Shown: positions 37,256-47,927, counted from the first letter of the stretch. The stretch is 64,000 bases of DNA from Microcoleus sp. bin38.metabat.b11b12b14.051 (GCF_013299165.1 NZ_JAAFKD010000032.1:1-64000), one strand, 5' to 3'. Notes: generated by a model not told the origin, from the letters alone. Numbers and translations are program-made.

Positions 37256-37477
37256 TATCACCTTAGGTTTAAGCTTTGGCTCATTGGTCAACCTGCTTGC
37301 AGGTCAGAGTTCAGGATAGTTGTCCGTCTCGATTAGATGCTTGGGGCGATCGACAACTTTCGGCATTCTGGACTCTGACTGCAAACAAGATTAATTCAAA
37401 CTCAATCTTTAGCCATTAATTAAAAGCTGGGTGTCGAATTTGGGTTTTGTTAATTTTTTCTCAACAATACGCCACAA

Positions 37478-38281
37478 TCAGACAACGCGCTGCCACTTTG
37501 CAATTGCTGCTTGATTCTTGGTAAAAATGAAGTTGTTTGCATAGGTTTTACCTGGAAGAATTTTGTCAAATTGTATGCTAGAATCTGGCTGGTGTAGAAC
37601 TAGACTGAACTTATCAATCGGTAAAATTTGTCTGCCTAACATGAAGAAACCTTCGTAACCGCAGTTAGAAAAATAGTTTAACAAATTTTCTACTGCCCCG
37701 GGCTTGTGACGTTCTTCTGCTTCGATTAAAAAGTTAGGTTGATCGCGCTCGATTGTCTTTTGAGCACCTTTGATTACAGCTAGCTCGTGACCTTCTACAT
37801 CAATTTTCATAAAGCCTACTGGCGAGAAGTTGAAGCTATCGAGAGGATAACAATCAACAGTAAATTTCCGTAGTTCAACCGCAGGAAACTGGTTGTCTGG
37901 TTCGATAGTGGCGAGAGCTAGGTAATCGTTGCCTTCAATGGTAGGGATGACTAAATCTGTTTGCTGCTCGCGATCGGAAAGAGCACAGGAATGTATCCGT
38001 ACCGCTTCGCCCTTACAGCTCTCCTCCAGCAGTTTCACAAGTATCGGGTTGGGTTCAAAAGCTTCACAACCTGCTGAAGAGCGAGCTAAGTCATGGGTGA
38101 AACATCCGCTGTTGGCTCCGATATCAAACGCCAAGCGAGACGGATCGCACAAGTAGCGAGCCACAGTAATCTCTGGATTTCCCCGCCATTCCCTCCAAGT
38201 ATCTCGGAGAGGCTTAACCGCAGCGCTCGGTAGTAACTTGTCGATGATTCTAGCTAGCGAGTATTCAATTTTTTGGAACAT
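37478..38281 (-). CDS. FkbM-family SAM-dependent methyltransferase
   Basis: 267 residues. SAM-binding motif I appears as LAFDIGANSGCFTHDLA (about 50-66), with motif II near CEAFEPNPILVKLLEE, and the FkbM signature VGFMKIDVEGHELAVIKGA at about 160-178. FkbM enzymes O-methylate sugars and polyketides; the substrate here is unknown. No signal peptide. It is encoded alone on the minus strand, facing the DUF1816 gene. The next upstream gene, a J-domain protein, is on the same strand but 200 bases away, with no obvious link. Confidence 0.9.
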   Translation of the reverse strand: MFQKIEYSLARIIDKLLPSAAVKPLRDTWREWRGNPEITVARYLCDPSRLAFDIGANSGCFTHDLARSSAGCEAFEPNPILVKLLEESCKGEAVRIHSCALSDREQQTDLVIPTIEGNDYLALATIEPDNQFPAVELRKFTVDCYPLDSFNFSPVGFMKIDVEGHELAVIKGAQKTIERDQPNFLIEAEERHKPGAVENLLNYFSNCGYEGFFMLGRQILPIDKFSLVLHQPDSSIQFDKILPGKTYANNFIFTKNQAAIAKWQRVV

Positions 38282-38484
38282 AGCTGTTGCCTGCTTTGAT
38301 CATCTGAAGGAGTCAAGTTGATACTTCCTCCAACCAGAAGTTAACTTATACTGCTGTCGATGCTCTGAAAGCATCGGGTTTATGCTAGCACACAGCGATC
38401 TAGCTTTTGGGGCAACCGATCTAAGTTTGAGGGGCCGCGAACAATTCTTAACAATTTGCGAGCATTTTGGCATCAAAATTAAAA

Positions 38485-39498
38485 TTAAAGTGCCATCTGG
38501 TTTAAAGTGTTGCGGGGATTAAAAGTGCGATTTGCCTTGATTTTTTCGTAGCATTCGCGCTCTAGGGCTGTGAGTTCTTTCGGCGGGACGATCGCAATTT
38601 TTACCAACAAATCAGTGCGTTCATCTTTCTTCGGTTTCGGCCATCCTTTCCCTCGCAGCCGCAAAGACTGACCCGATCGCATACCCGGCGGAAATTTTAC
38701 AACGATCGTACCTTCAGGCGCCGGCACTTCAATAGAAGCTCCCAACACCGCTTCGTCGGGAGTTATCGGCACTTCGCAGACCAGATTCTCTCCTTCAAAT
38801 TGAAAGAAAGGGTGAGGTAAAACTTCTAATTTTAGGTACAAATCTCCCTGCTGCTTCGTGTAAGGATCAACTTGACCTTTACCTTTAACCCGAATTTTGC
38901 TACCGCTTTTCACTCCCGCAGGAATCGAAACTTCGCCTGTGGCGACTCGCTTGGAAGTGCCGCCAAAGGCTTCCCCCAGAGTCAGGGAAATCACCACTTC
39001 AGTGTCGAGAGAGTTTCCTGCGGTGCGGTTTTCGTACCCGGCGAAATCTTCAAATCCGCCAAAACCTGTGGGCCCGCCGGTGCTGGTGCGGTAGTTGCTG
39101 TAATTCCACTTGCTGCTGCGGCTGCTACCAGCACCGCTGCTGGCGGCGCGGCCGAGCAAAGCATTGATAAATTCGTCAAAACTGCCGTACTGGCTGAAGT
39201 CAACGCCGCCAAAGTCTACATTCGTACCCGCCCCACCCGGCCATCCCCCGCCAGTTGCAGCCGCTTGCTTCCAGTATTGACCGTATTGGTCGTATTTTTT
39301 GCGTTTTTCTGCGTCTGAAAGCACTTCATAAGCTTCGTTTACTTCTTTAAAACGAGCTTCGGCTTCTTTATTCCCCGGATTCATGTCCGGGTGATATTTC
39401 CGGGCTAGTTTGCGAAAAGTTTTTTTAATTTCGTCTGAGCTGGCAGTTTTGTTGAGCCCCAAAATAGCGTAATAGTCTTTAAAATCCGTTGCAGCCAT
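38485..39498 (-). CDS. Type II DnaJ-like co-chaperone (CbpA/DnaJ-C family, no zinc finger)
   Basis: 337 residues. A J domain (4-70) with HPD at about 36-38 and a linker rich in Gly, Ala and Ser (about 80-145) lead to two DnaJ C-terminal beta domains ([61 protein letters not shown]). No CxxCxGxG motifs, so it is a CbpA-like J protein. It would deliver substrates to one of the DnaK paralogues. An independent locus from the dnaJ at 1.1 kb. Heptamer repeats precede it. Confidence 0.93.
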   Translation of the reverse strand: MAATDFKDYYAILGLNKTASSDEIKKTFRKLARKYHPDMNPGNKEAEARFKEVNEAYEVLSDAEKRKKYDQYGQYWKQAAATGGGWPGGAGTNVDFGGVDFSQYGSFDEFINALLGRAASSGAGSSRSSKWNYSNYRTSTGGPTGFGGFEDFAGYENRTAGNSLDTEVVISLTLGEAFGGTSKRVATGEVSIPAGVKSGSKIRVKGKGQVDPYTKQQGDLYLKLEVLPHPFFQFEGENLVCEVPITPDEAVLGASIEVPAPEGTIVVKFPPGMRSGQSLRLRGKGWPKPKKDERTDLLVKIAIVPPKELTALERECYEKIKANRTFNPRNTLNQMAL

Positions 39499-40281
39499 TA
39501 AGTAATCCTCTCTTTATTAGTTATTAGTTGTTAGTTGTTAGTTGTTAGTTGTGAGGAAGCATAAATCCCAAATTAGAGCGACTTGTACAGCGTAGCCGAA
39601 GGTAGCCGAAGGGTACTTTTCCTTCTTCCTTCTTCCTTCTTCCCTCTTCCTTCGAGCAAGTCAACTGTCAACTGTCAACTGTCAACTGTCAACTGTCAAC
39701 TGTTAACTCTTCCTTCTTCAGATTATAGGTTATCAAAGATTGGGACTCGATCGAGTTCGGTTGTTGCTTGCAGGACATCGCAATTTCCGCACCCCCCTGC
39801 TATTGGATATTTTCAGGAGTTGTGCGCCTTTGGGATTTTCGTGTGCGTACCATATCTGATCGCCCGTCGGGGAAAGCTGCTGCGGTTGTTGGTTCGATCG
39901 CCCGTCGGGTTGACGCCCTTGCTGAGGATCGCTCTTTTTTGCTCTTTTTTTTCTCAGATGTGCGATCGAACTTCTCTTTCTCTAACTGTTCACCAATGCC
40001 AACCCTAGCTGGTTCTCATTAGCAAGTCCCGTCGAATCTGCTGCCTAAATTTTGAAGCTATCATACCCTAAAGCGTGCAGTAATTCAACCATCTTTCTAT
40101 ATATTTTTTATTTTCCAGACTGATGGTATACTGTGTTGCTTTTACAGCCTCTGCATATACTTAAGTCATAAAAGTACAACATAATTTCTCGCTTGTCTGT
40201 TAACTAGAACACACACTTTCAGAAAAATTAAGATAGGATTGTATAATCATCAGCTTTTAACGCTACCAGAGTGCTACTATT
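39499..40281. other. Repeat-rich spacer upstream of the J-protein gene
   Basis: TAGTTGT heptamers (39513-39552), CCTTCTT units (about 39619-39653), and AACTGTC units (39660-39712) lie in series. From 39720 to 40281 no repeat, RNA or credible gene is seen; a 141-codon frame across it begins in the heptamers and looks non-coding. Confidence 0.6.
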
Positions 40282-40485
40282 ATGAATTATTTGCTAAGTT
40301 GGCCTTGTGGCTGCTGCGACGATTGGAAAGATAGTTCCGAGAGTTGTGTTGTACTCAGAAACGGGCAGCGCATTTGCCAGTCTTGCTACGATCGCAAATA
40401 CAAGAATCAGAAGCTATCCGCCAGACGCAGGCGATCGAACATATCTGTATCGCAGCAGACCGCAACAGAGACTGTGCCTTATTAA
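40282..40485 (+). CDS. Possible small Cys-rich protein (zinc-ribbon-like)
   Basis: 67 codons. The N-terminal 40 residues hold CGCC and, 23 residues on, CQSCYDRK, a spacing that could bind zinc. The rest is basic (KLSARRRRSN). No clear Shine-Dalgarno sequence. The Cys pattern is suggestive, but the frame is short and I do not recognise the family. The main alternative is chance. Confidence 0.35.
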   Translation: MNYLLSWPCGCCDDWKDSSESCVVLRNGQRICQSCYDRKYKNQKLSARRRRSNISVSQQTATETVPY

Positions 40486-40751
40486 TGCGCCGGGGCTGGA
40501 ATACAGCCAAGTATTTGACAACGGGAGCATCAGCCGTTGAAATTAATAATGAACTAAAAAAAATAATTTCCTCATCAGTGAGCTTGTCCGCTCGCCGAGT
40601 CTTTCATAAAGCCGAAGACCAGCCATCAGTCATCAGTCATCGGTCATTGGCGATCTGTCACTAATTTATTTATCATCAGTCACTGACTAGCAGATAACAG
40701 ATTTTAATTTAAAAAACTAATGACTGACGACTAATGACTAATGACTAATAA

Positions 40752-42041
40752 CTAAATGATAGTTCCATCAGGAATCGTGGCATTTTTCAGGACTACGACA
40801 ATGCCGCTGCGGATGTAAAAACCTTGGTTTTCGCGGTTGGCTTCTTCCACTCGGTCTTTATTAATGATTTGAACGTTGCGGCCGATGCGGGCATTTTTAT
40901 CTACAATCGCGCGGCGAATTGTAGTATCTGCACCGATACCGAGGGCGACTCCACCATTGTCCAAACTCGAATGCCGTTCGGCGTCCGGTTCGTAGAAGTC
41001 AGCGCCCATAACCAGGGTATCTTGAATCGTACATCCAGCTTCAATACGCGATCGAACTCCCAACACAGAATGGTCGATCCGGCACTGTTTGAGAATACAC
41101 CCTTCAGCAATAATCGATTCAGTCACATGAGTATCTAAAAGCTTAGTCGGCGGCAAGAAACGCGGGCGAGTGTAAATCGGCGCCTTTTCGTCGTAGAAAC
41201 TGAAAGGAGGCTTAGGCTGTTTTGTCAGCGCCAAGTTAGCATCATAAAAAGCCTCAATGGTTCCGATATCTTCCCAATAATCGTCAAACAAATAAGCTTG
41301 AACGTTGTGGTCTTTTGAAGAATTCGGAATAATCTCTTTACCAAAATCAGTTTGGTTGGGAGATTCTTTCAGGAGTTTAATCAGAACTTCTTTTTTGAAG
41401 ACGTAAATCCCCATCGAAGCAATGTAAGGACTTTCCTGAGCCTGCTGCGGTGTCAGTCCCAGTTTAGTAGTATCCACCTGCATTTGTTTGAGCGCATCGC
41501 CTTTTGGCTTTTCGCTGAAAGAAATAATGCGGCCGTTGTCGTCGATTTTCATCAAACCAAAATCCGAGGCCCGCTTCTCGTCCATTGGCAAAACCGAGAG
41601 GGTGATATCGGCATTGGTTTCGCGGTGTCTATCCACAAACTTCTGATAGTCCATGCGGTAGAGGTGGTCGCCTGAGAGAATCAAGTATTCGTCAACGTCC
41701 CACTGTTCAAGCAGCGAGATATATTGGCGAACTGCGTCCGCTGTCCCTTGAAACCAGTTAGGGTTTTCCTGAGTTTGCTGGGCGGCGAGCACCTCGACAA
41801 ATCCCTCGGTGAAGCCCGAAAACTGGTAAGTGCGAGAGATGTGCCGGTTCAGGGATGCCGAGTTGAATTGGGTGAGGACGTAGATTTTGACTATTTCGGA
41901 GTTGATGCAGTTGCTGACAGGAATATCGATGAGGCGATATTTGCCTGCGAGGGGAACTGCGGGTTTGGCTCGCAGTTTGGTTAGGGGGTAAAGGCGGGTG
42001 CCGACACCGCCACCGAGGATGATGGCTAAGACGTTTTTCAA
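40752..42041 (-). CDS. glgC: Glucose-1-phosphate adenylyltransferase (ADP-glucose pyrophosphorylase)
   Basis: 429 residues starting at a TTG (42039-42041) with AGGGAG about ten bases upstream. The nucleotide-binding start is [27 protein letters not shown], with [10 protein letters not shown] and the catalytic region [10 protein letters not shown]. The C-terminal left-handed beta helix (from about 300) carries the allosteric activator-site Lys in [15 protein letters not shown]. It makes ADP-glucose, the committed step of glycogen synthesis, and in cyanobacteria is activated by 3-phosphoglycerate. It lies divergent from a GH13 gene. The spacer includes GAAACCGGGTTT repeats. Confidence 0.97.
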   Translation of the reverse strand: MKNVLAIILGGGVGTRLYPLTKLRAKPAVPLAGKYRLIDIPVSNCINSEIVKIYVLTQFNSASLNRHISRTYQFSGFTEGFVEVLAAQQTQENPNWFQGTADAVRQYISLLEQWDVDEYLILSGDHLYRMDYQKFVDRHRETNADITLSVLPMDEKRASDFGLMKIDDNGRIISFSEKPKGDALKQMQVDTTKLGLTPQQAQESPYIASMGIYVFKKEVLIKLLKESPNQTDFGKEIIPNSSKDHNVQAYLFDDYWEDIGTIEAFYDANLALTKQPKPPFSFYDEKAPIYTRPRFLPPTKLLDTHVTESIIAEGCILKQCRIDHSVLGVRSRIEAGCTIQDTLVMGADFYEPDAERHSSLDNGGVALGIGADTTIRRAIVDKNARIGRNVQIINKDRVEEANRENQGFYIRSGIVVVLKNATIPDGTII

Positions 42042-42784
42042 GGAACTTTCTCCCTAGGATCTATTAACTCTCCAAGTCCAGTGTCCGATGGTGAGGGCTT
42101 CTTGACAAGGGGGGGAGCAAGGAACTTTTGAGTTTTGAGTAGTGATTTCAGTTGCTGGCGCAGAAACCGGGTTTGTTAATCTAAATACTTCGTTCCAATC
42201 CTCAAGAGCAGTTAAAAAACCCGTTTGTGAGAGTTGGAGTGCCTGGGGGAGAGGAGTTTTGTGTTTTGAGTTGTGAGTTAAAATACCCATCAATCAATAA
42301 TTGATGTTTTGAAAAGTTGGGAGTTGTGAGTTAAAATACCCATGACTAAATAAGGGCAGTTTCACCAAACAATCAGGTTTGGGCTATGGGCTGTTAATTA
42401 CAAGTGTTTTGGGTCAATTCCCTGTTGTGGCAATAAGTCCATCTGGCGATCGATTGCCCCGGTGGTTTTGGTTTCAGCGCCTGCGATCGCACTTGGGGCG
42501 CACTTGGTGCTCTGTTTATACTTGAGTTAGCTGCAATTTTTTTCCTGGCGTTCCTATGTTGTAAGTTTCTCAAACTCCGCAGCATTCAGGAAGCGCCACC
42601 TGCCGGGATGATAAATTTATAGGCTAAAATCACTTAGAAATCTCAGATAGACTCCAAATTTGTGGGATGTTTGGCGATCGGTCGATCGACAAAACTCGGC
42701 AAAGTGTCTATTTTTCTACCAAAAGCTAGATTCCCTAGTAACCTCTGCTACTGTAGCCTAAGCCGTAAAAGACAGGAAAAGTAT
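42042..42784. other. Divergent spacer between glgC and the GH13 gene
   Basis: About 740 bases. Contains GTTTTGAGTTGTGAGTTAAA twice (about 42260 and 42310), a pair AGAAACCGGGTTTGTTAA (about 42161) / AAAACCCGTTTGTGAGAG (about 42215), and two HIP1-like GCGATCG sites. No gene or RNA recognised. Confidence 0.5.
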
Positions 42785-44251
42785 ATGCAAATTCAAACGC
42801 CTGACTGGGTTAAACACGCGGTATTTTACCAAATATTCCCCGATCGCTTTGCCAAAAGCAAACAGCCCCGCAAACGCCTCCTGCAAAACTTTATGTGGGA
42901 AGAATGGCACGAAATCCCCACCCTTCAAGGCTACAAAGGCGGCGACTTGTGGGGCGTTATGGAACAGCTAGATTACCTGCAAGACTTAGGCATAAACGCA
43001 ATTTATTTCACCCCGATATTTCAGTCAGCCTGCAATCACCGCTACCACACCCACGACTACTATCAAGTCGATCCAATGTTAGGTGGAAATCCAGCATTTA
43101 AAGACCTTCTAGACGCCGCCCACGCTCGCAACATCAAAATCGTCCTCGACGGCGTATTCAACCACGCCAGCCGCGGCTTTTTCTTCTTTCACGACATCCT
43201 CGAAAACGGCCCCCATTCTCCTTGGGTAGATTGGTTTAAAATAGAAGGCTGGCCACTATCTGCCTACGACGGCAATTTTCCGGCTAATTACGCAGGTTGG
43301 GACGGAAACCGAGCCTTACCAGAATTCAATCACGACAATCCTGAAGTGCGAGAATACATCATGGAAATCGCCGAATACTGGGTTAAATTCGGCATCGACG
43401 GCTGGCGGCTGGACGTTCCTTTTGAAATTAAAAGTCCGGGATTTTGGCAGGAATTTAGAGAACGAGTTAAAGCAATTAATCCCGAAGCTTACATTGTCGG
43501 GGAAGTTTGGGAAGATGCCAGAGAATGGCTCGATGGCAGTCAATTTGACGGAGTAATGAATTATCTGTTTGCGGGGCCAACTATTGCTTTTGCTGCGGGC
43601 GACAGAGTTGATTTAGCCCAAATTGAAGGCCGTTCTTACCATCCCTATCCGCCGCTGTTTGCTAAACAATATGGCGAAAAAATTCAGCAGGTTTTGGAAC
43701 TTTACCCCTGGCCGATCCAGCTAACTCAACTCAATTTGTTGGCGAGTCACGATACAGCCCGGTTAATCTCCATTGCTGGAGGCGATAAACCTAGCGTCGA
43801 ACTCGCTAGTTTGCTGTTGTTAACTTTTCCCGGAGCTCCGAGTATTTACTACGGCGATGAAGTTGGTTTACCTGGTGCTCTCGATCCCGATTCTCGCCGC
43901 GGTTTTCCCTTAGAAGCTCACTGGGAACTTGATGTTTTAGATTATCACAAGCAGTTGATTGCTTTGCGGCACAAATATGCTGCCCTCCGCACCGGAGATT
44001 ACCAGATTCTGTTTGCTGAGGGAACGGTTTACGTTTTTGCTCGGATTTTGGGGGATGAGGAAATAGTTGTGGCTGTCAATGTGGCTACCGAAGCAGCTCA
44101 TATTAGCTTTGAGGCACCTAACTTGAAATCTCCTCACGAGAAATTGCTGTTCGGTAAAGGCGAGTTTGTTTGGAAAGGTGAAGGGGAAACTCGATCTTTA
44201 GAATTGATCCTGCCGGCGCGATCGGGATTGATTTTAGGTTCGGATAATTAG
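42785..44251 (+). CDS. Glycoside hydrolase family 13 (alpha-amylase/neopullulanase-like)
   Basis: 488 residues from the ATG at 42785 (MQIQTPDWVKHAVFYQIFPDRF), with AGGAAAA before it; the frame opens earlier but without family-like sequence. The four GH13 regions are present: VLDGVFNHAS, GWRLDVPFEI (nucleophile Asp), VGEVWEDAREW (acid/base Glu), and LLASHDTARL (transition-state Asp after His). A C-terminal beta domain closes it. No signal peptide, so it probably acts on cytoplasmic glycogen or maltodextrins. Divergent from glgC, fitting a role in glycogen turnover. Confidence 0.93.
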   Translation: MQIQTPDWVKHAVFYQIFPDRFAKSKQPRKRLLQNFMWEEWHEIPTLQGYKGGDLWGVMEQLDYLQDLGINAIYFTPIFQSACNHRYHTHDYYQVDPMLGGNPAFKDLLDAAHARNIKIVLDGVFNHASRGFFFFHDILENGPHSPWVDWFKIEGWPLSAYDGNFPANYAGWDGNRALPEFNHDNPEVREYIMEIAEYWVKFGIDGWRLDVPFEIKSPGFWQEFRERVKAINPEAYIVGEVWEDAREWLDGSQFDGVMNYLFAGPTIAFAAGDRVDLAQIEGRSYHPYPPLFAKQYGEKIQQVLELYPWPIQLTQLNLLASHDTARLISIAGGDKPSVELASLLLLTFPGAPSIYYGDEVGLPGALDPDSRRGFPLEAHWELDVLDYHKQLIALRHKYAALRTGDYQILFAEGTVYVFARILGDEEIVVAVNVATEAAHISFEAPNLKSPHEKLLFGKGEFVWKGEGETRSLELILPARSGLILGSDN

Positions 44252-44298
44252 TTTAAAATGTCCGCTAATTTGCATAAACCGATTGGTTTGTCAAGATA

Positions 44299-44358
44299 GG
44301 TTTGTAGTGAGGACTTTAGTCCGCATTGAGGAAGGACTAAAGTCCTCACTACGAACCT
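44299..44358. repeat. GTAGTGAGGAC-type palindrome
   Basis: GGTTTGTAGTGAGGACTTTA pairs with its inverse ending CTCACTACGAACC around a short loop. Same family as at 19.0, 23.1 and 62.8 kb. Confidence 0.8.
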
Positions 44359-44831
44359 TTAGTTTGATTGGGCTGCAACCAATGTCAGTTGGTGCTAAGA
44401 CGGTGTAGAGACCAGGACTTTGGAATAAATCTCATAAACCTGCTGCTTCAATAACAGTTAGGAGTGTTCTGAAAGCGCTGGCATTGGTGGCAGTCTAGAT
44501 CAGATCAGCCATGATGTTTTTCAGAAGAGTAAATAGCAGAAAATTAATCTGAGCGAACGATTATTTTAGCAGTTTACAAATAGCAAAAAATTGCTCTGAG
44601 GGCTGATGATTGTTTGAGTTATTATAGGTTACTCTGGTTGCTTGTGTGGATGGTGGAGGACGATCGACTATCAGTCAACCGATTTGAGATTTTAGACTTC
44701 GACTTCGCGAGCGTCGAACGATTTGAGATTTTAGATTGACCCCACGGATAAATGCGGGGGCTTGAGGATTTGAGATTTGAGACTTCGACTTCGCGAGCGT
44801 CGAACGATTTTGGATTGATTCCACGGATAAA
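44359..44831. other. Spacer after the GH13 gene
   Basis: Contains two copies of GACTTCGACTTCGCGAGCGT followed by CGAACGATTT (about 44695 and 44785), with CCACGGATAAAT nearby in both. No gene seen. Confidence 0.5.
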
Positions 44832-45293
44832 TCACGTGGCGGGTACCACCTTTGAAATTCTTGGTAAAACCCCGAGCCCAGTATCCCCGCCCTTGCGGAA
44901 AAACTGCTTGAGAATCTCTCCGGGATCTCTGTCCCAGGTGTCGATATGTTGGTAAATTAAACCGTCCTCATCCAGCTTGTAGGTTGAATAGCCGTTGAAG
45001 AAGATCCGAGCTTTCCAGGGTACGCGCAGTGTCCCGCGAACAGTCCAAGTTGCCACAATAGTATCAGGGCTTGTCTGACTTACGTCGTGTAGGTCGAAGT
45101 AAATTTCGGTGAAAAATAGCTGCCCGTGAAACCGCAGTGTCCAAAAGATAATCCGGTAGTTGATTTTTCCTTTAAATTTATTAACAGGGTCTTGAAAATA
45201 AACATCTTTTGTGTAGATGTCATAGGAGATGTCTTTCTCAAAAAGGGTTGGGAGATCCGCTTTCAGTGTGTCTGCTGCTTGTTCTGCCTGCAT
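44832..45293 (-). CDS. DUF2358 domain protein
   Basis: 153 residues from the ATG at 45291-45293. The frame continues upstream for another 170 codons, but that part is low in family-like sequence and antiparallel to another likely gene. The sequence fits the DUF2358 pattern (SnoaL/NTF2-like): TLKADLPTLFEKDISYDIYT, DVYFQDPVNKFKGKINYRI, and RGTLRVPWKARIFFNGYS. The family is common to cyanobacteria and chloroplasts; function unknown. It ends LPRISKVVPAT. Confidence 0.85.
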   Translation of the reverse strand: MQAEQAADTLKADLPTLFEKDISYDIYTKDVYFQDPVNKFKGKINYRIIFWTLRFHGQLFFTEIYFDLHDVSQTSPDTIVATWTVRGTLRVPWKARIFFNGYSTYKLDEDGLIYQHIDTWDRDPGEILKQFFRKGGDTGLGVLPRISKVVPAT

Positions 45294-45351
45294 TGGATAT
45301 TCGATGGCGCTCAAACTACCACCTTGTGACAGTATTAATTTATAAGTGTAA

Positions 45352-45924
45352 ATGGATAGTCTTGAACGATCGCTCGACGATCGCAAATTTGATAGTTTAT
45401 CCTGCTCTGATTTTAACTCTAGCGGTGTTGTGCGCCTCGGCGTTTCTGCTGACCCCGATTTGCGACATCGAAACCTTGGCACAGATTTGACACAACACTC
45501 CCACTCCTCTGACATTCTCGCAGAAATCACCAGCGGCAAGCTGTTGATGGTAGATAGCCGTCGCCGGAACGGTCTAATTTTGATTAAACGCTTCCACGCG
45601 GAGTTTGCCGGGCCTGGGGCTGCGGTTGGAGGTGCTTTTGATGTTGACTCGCAGCAGGCGATTCCCGTGGGGGATTTTTGTTTGGTTTGCCCTGTCTCGG
45701 CAGCAGACAGACAGAAAGCTTTTGGAGTTCGGCGGCATTGGGTGCGGTTGACGGAACAGTTAACGCGAAAGCCTGTGGCTTTGGAACGCGCACAAATGAT
45801 TGTCATTCAATTTGAACAATATTTTGATTTGGAAACGGTAGCAGAAATTCCCGATCGAGCTTTGGCACTTTTAGTCGGCGTATTTCCCCAAACCATTCGC
45901 GCGGCGCGACTGCTCGATGGTTAA
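45352..45924 (+). CDS. Hypothetical protein, 190 codons, N-terminus uncertain
   Basis: The C-terminal 130 residues look coding (LMVDSRRRNGLILIKRFHAE; LERAQMIVIQFEQYFDLETV; ALALLVGVFPQTIRAARLLDG). The first 50 residues do not. In another frame over about 45400-45490 there is a hydrophobic helix LIVYPALILTLAVLCASAFL that could be the true start if a frameshift joins the frames. So this may be a gene with a single-base frameshift, or one that starts at the ATG at 45547. Divergent from the DUF2358 gene. Confidence 0.5.
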   Translation: MDSLERSLDDRKFDSLSCSDFNSSGVVRLGVSADPDLRHRNLGTDLTQHSHSSDILAEITSGKLLMVDSRRRNGLILIKRFHAEFAGPGAAVGGAFDVDSQQAIPVGDFCLVCPVSAADRQKAFGVRRHWVRLTEQLTRKPVALERAQMIVIQFEQYFDLETVAEIPDRALALLVGVFPQTIRAARLLDG

Positions 45925-45973
45925 AAATCACCTGGTAATTTGCTGAATTTTATACCACGCTCCGATTTTTTTG

Positions 45974-47296
45974 TCAAGTCAAAATCGCAGCGATGCGATC
46001 GACTGTGCGCTGATTTTCCTCGGGAGAACCCACAGTAATTCGCAAACCTCCTCCGGTGTGCCGAATCAAAGTACCTCGCTCTTTTAACTGCTGCATGATT
46101 TGTTGGTGTTTTTGTTCGATAGATGCGCCTTCAGTGGCTTTCGCGCGCAGGTAAACGAAGTTAGCTGCACTTGGCCAAACTTGTAATGTTGGATGCTGAG
46201 TTAGCGCTGCAATTAATTTGGCTCTTTCGGCGATAATTTCGGGAATTACTGCTAGCAATAACTGCCGCTGCGCTAGAGCGAATTCGGCTGCGGTTTGCGA
46301 AAAACTGGGGAGGTTGTAGGGAAGGCGAATTTTTTCTAAGGCGGCTGTGAGTTCCGGATGGGCGATCGCATATCCGACTCTCATTGACGCCAGTCGAAAT
46401 GCTTTAGAAAATGTCCGCAAAATTATCCAGTTCGGATGCTGGTGCAATCTGTCTGCTAAAGTGTTTTGGCTGAATTCAAAATAAGCTTCGTCAATTACTA
46501 CTAATATATTTTCGGGTAAAGTAGACAACCATTCTATTTCATTGGTTGTTAAAGCATTGGCTGTGGGGGAATTGGGATGCACGACAAAGACGATACGCAC
46601 GGGGGGATTTTGATTTTGGTCGTTAGCGCAGCCCGCCCCTACGGGAGCCTCATCAACGGAGAGGATCGCTCTTTTTGCTGCATTAATGTCGATTTCAAAA
46701 TTATCCTCTCTGCGCGCCACGCTGACAACGGGAATGCCGAGGGTTTTGGCGGTAATTCCGTACATTGAAAATGTGGGATTGGCGACGAGTATCGAACCTG
46801 CGCCGCCCAAGCAAGTAGCGATTAAGAGCGATCGAATTAGTTCGTCAGAACCGTTACCGACAGAAATATTGTCGGCTGTAATGGCGGTTTGTGGTGGTTT
46901 GACCCCCCCTAGCCCCCCCTTGTTAAGGGGGGGGACGTTGAGGCTCTCCCCCTTGTTAAGGGGGGGGACGTTGAGGCTCTCCCCATTGTTAAGGGGGGGG
47001 ACGTTGAGGCTCTCCCCATTGTTAAGGGGGGGGATATTTAGGGATTCGTTGACATATTGGGCGATCGCCTGTTTCAGGGCTGCGTGGCCTCCATCGGGAT
47101 AGCGATTTGTCTCGATTAACTGCTGGTAAGTCCAGGCTAGCTTTTGTTTTAATTCCTCTGGTAAATCATAGGCGCATTCGTTAGTGTCGAGGCGATCGAG
47201 TACGCTTTGGGAGTGCGTTGATTCTCCTGAGGCGCCGCCCGGATGGGGAGTGTAGGCGGTAAGTTCGGCTAAGTCTTTGCGGATAAAGGGAAGCAT
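45974..47296 (-). CDS. hisC: Histidinol-phosphate aminotransferase with an in-frame repeat insertion
   Basis: 440 residues, against about 350-390 for typical HisC. It is a PLP fold-type I aminotransferase: NTFSMYG-like [36 protein letters not shown], and the PLP-lysine motif [17 protein letters not shown]. It converts imidazole acetol-phosphate to histidinol-phosphate in histidine synthesis. Between the N-terminal arm (ending [10 protein letters not shown]) and [16 protein letters not shown] lie four copies of an 11-residue unit ([11 protein letters not shown] or NNG) and GGLGGVKPP. This insert sits on a surface loop before the GNGSDE motif; the rest is intact, so the enzyme may remain active. 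Confidence 0.94.
   Translation of the reverse strand: MLPFIRKDLAELTAYTPHPGGASGESTHSQSVLDRLDTNECAYDLPEELKQKLAWTYQQLIETNRYPDGGHAALKQAIAQYVNESLNIPPLNNGESLNVPPLNNGESLNVPPLNKGESLNVPPLNKGGLGGVKPPQTAITADNISVGNGSDELIRSLLIATCLGGAGSILVANPTFSMYGITAKTLGIPVVSVARREDNFEIDINAAKRAILSVDEAPVGAGCANDQNQNPPVRIVFVVHPNSPTANALTTNEIEWLSTLPENILVVIDEAYFEFSQNTLADRLHQHPNWIILRTFSKAFRLASMRVGYAIAHPELTAALEKIRLPYNLPSFSQTAAEFALAQRQLLLAVIPEIIAERAKLIAALTQHPTLQVWPSAANFVYLRAKATEGASIEQKHQQIMQQLKERGTLIRHTGGGLRITVGSPEENQRTVDRIAAILT
46905..47045. repeat. 33-bp tandem repeat inside hisC
   Basis: TTGTTAAGGGGGGGGACGTT occurs at 46920, 46953, 46986 and, with a variant end, 47019: a period of exactly 33 bases. The unit includes the CCCCCTTGTTAAGGGGG palindromic repeat that is common in cyanobacterial spacers. 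Being a multiple of three, it leaves the frame open. Confidence 0.93.
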
Positions 47297-47585
47297 GATC
47301 TGATTTTAAACTTTTGATTTGAGATTTTGGTGAGCTTGCCAAGCAACACAGCAGTCTACAACAATTACGAATGCAAAAATTTTATTTTTTTACATCGCTG
47401 CTGAAATGTTTGCAGCATCCCGACTTACTTTTGCTGTATCAAAGGCATCTAAACTTAGGATATAGCCTTTTCTATCTCAAAAGCAAGAGGCAAGAGGTAA
47501 TTGAGTTTCTGTCGGTCGATTGATGTGGGGGCTGCTGCAAATTGATTATTTTGATAAAGTAACTGCTGACATTTGGAAACCAACT

Positions 47586-47873
47586 ATGAAAGTTAATTCT
47601 TCGCATCTCTGTAAAAATGCCACCGCTACCCTGATAGCTTTGAGTGTGGCTGTTCTCCCTTCAGCAATGCCCGCCTCGGCTCAAACTAATTCCGCTCCAG
47701 CACAGAACAATAATGGTTCTAATCGAGTGATTTTAGATACAACTCCGTTTCAAGAAAGCAAGGGCGACAACAATCACTGGGGTGCTTTGGGTTTGTTGGG
47801 CCTCCTCGGCTTGCTTAATCTGTTTCGCAAGGATGAACCCAAACGCTACCGCGAGCCGATGGCTGGGGAATAA
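47586..47873 (+). CDS. WGxxGxxG-type small secreted or envelope protein
   Basis: 95 residues from the ATG at 47586 (MKVNSSHLCKNATATLIALS); the frame opens 22 codons earlier without a signal-like start. A signal peptide ends near PASAQT. The mature part has an Asn/Gln-rich segment and then HWGALGLLGLLGLLNLFRKDEPKRY, the WGxxGxxG domain with a following basic patch. Such proteins are common in cyanobacteria; the domain looks like a membrane-sorting tail. Function unknown. Confidence 0.82.
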   Translation: MKVNSSHLCKNATATLIALSVAVLPSAMPASAQTNSAPAQNNNGSNRVILDTTPFQESKGDNNHWGALGLLGLLGLLNLFRKDEPKRYREPMAGE

Positions 47874-47927
47874 TTGTTAGAAATGGCGATCGCCACACCA
47901 GCCAAAAACCAAATCCACTGTCTGGGA

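Noticed and set aside
39583..40008. 141-codon plus-strand frame upstream of the J-protein gene
   Set aside because: It starts in heptamer repeats and its sequence is unlike a folded protein.
45294..45806. Long N-terminal extension of the DUF2358 protein (324 codons in total)
   Set aside because: The extension has no domain-like sequence and lies antisense to a more plausible plus-strand gene; the ATG at 45293 gives a normal family length.
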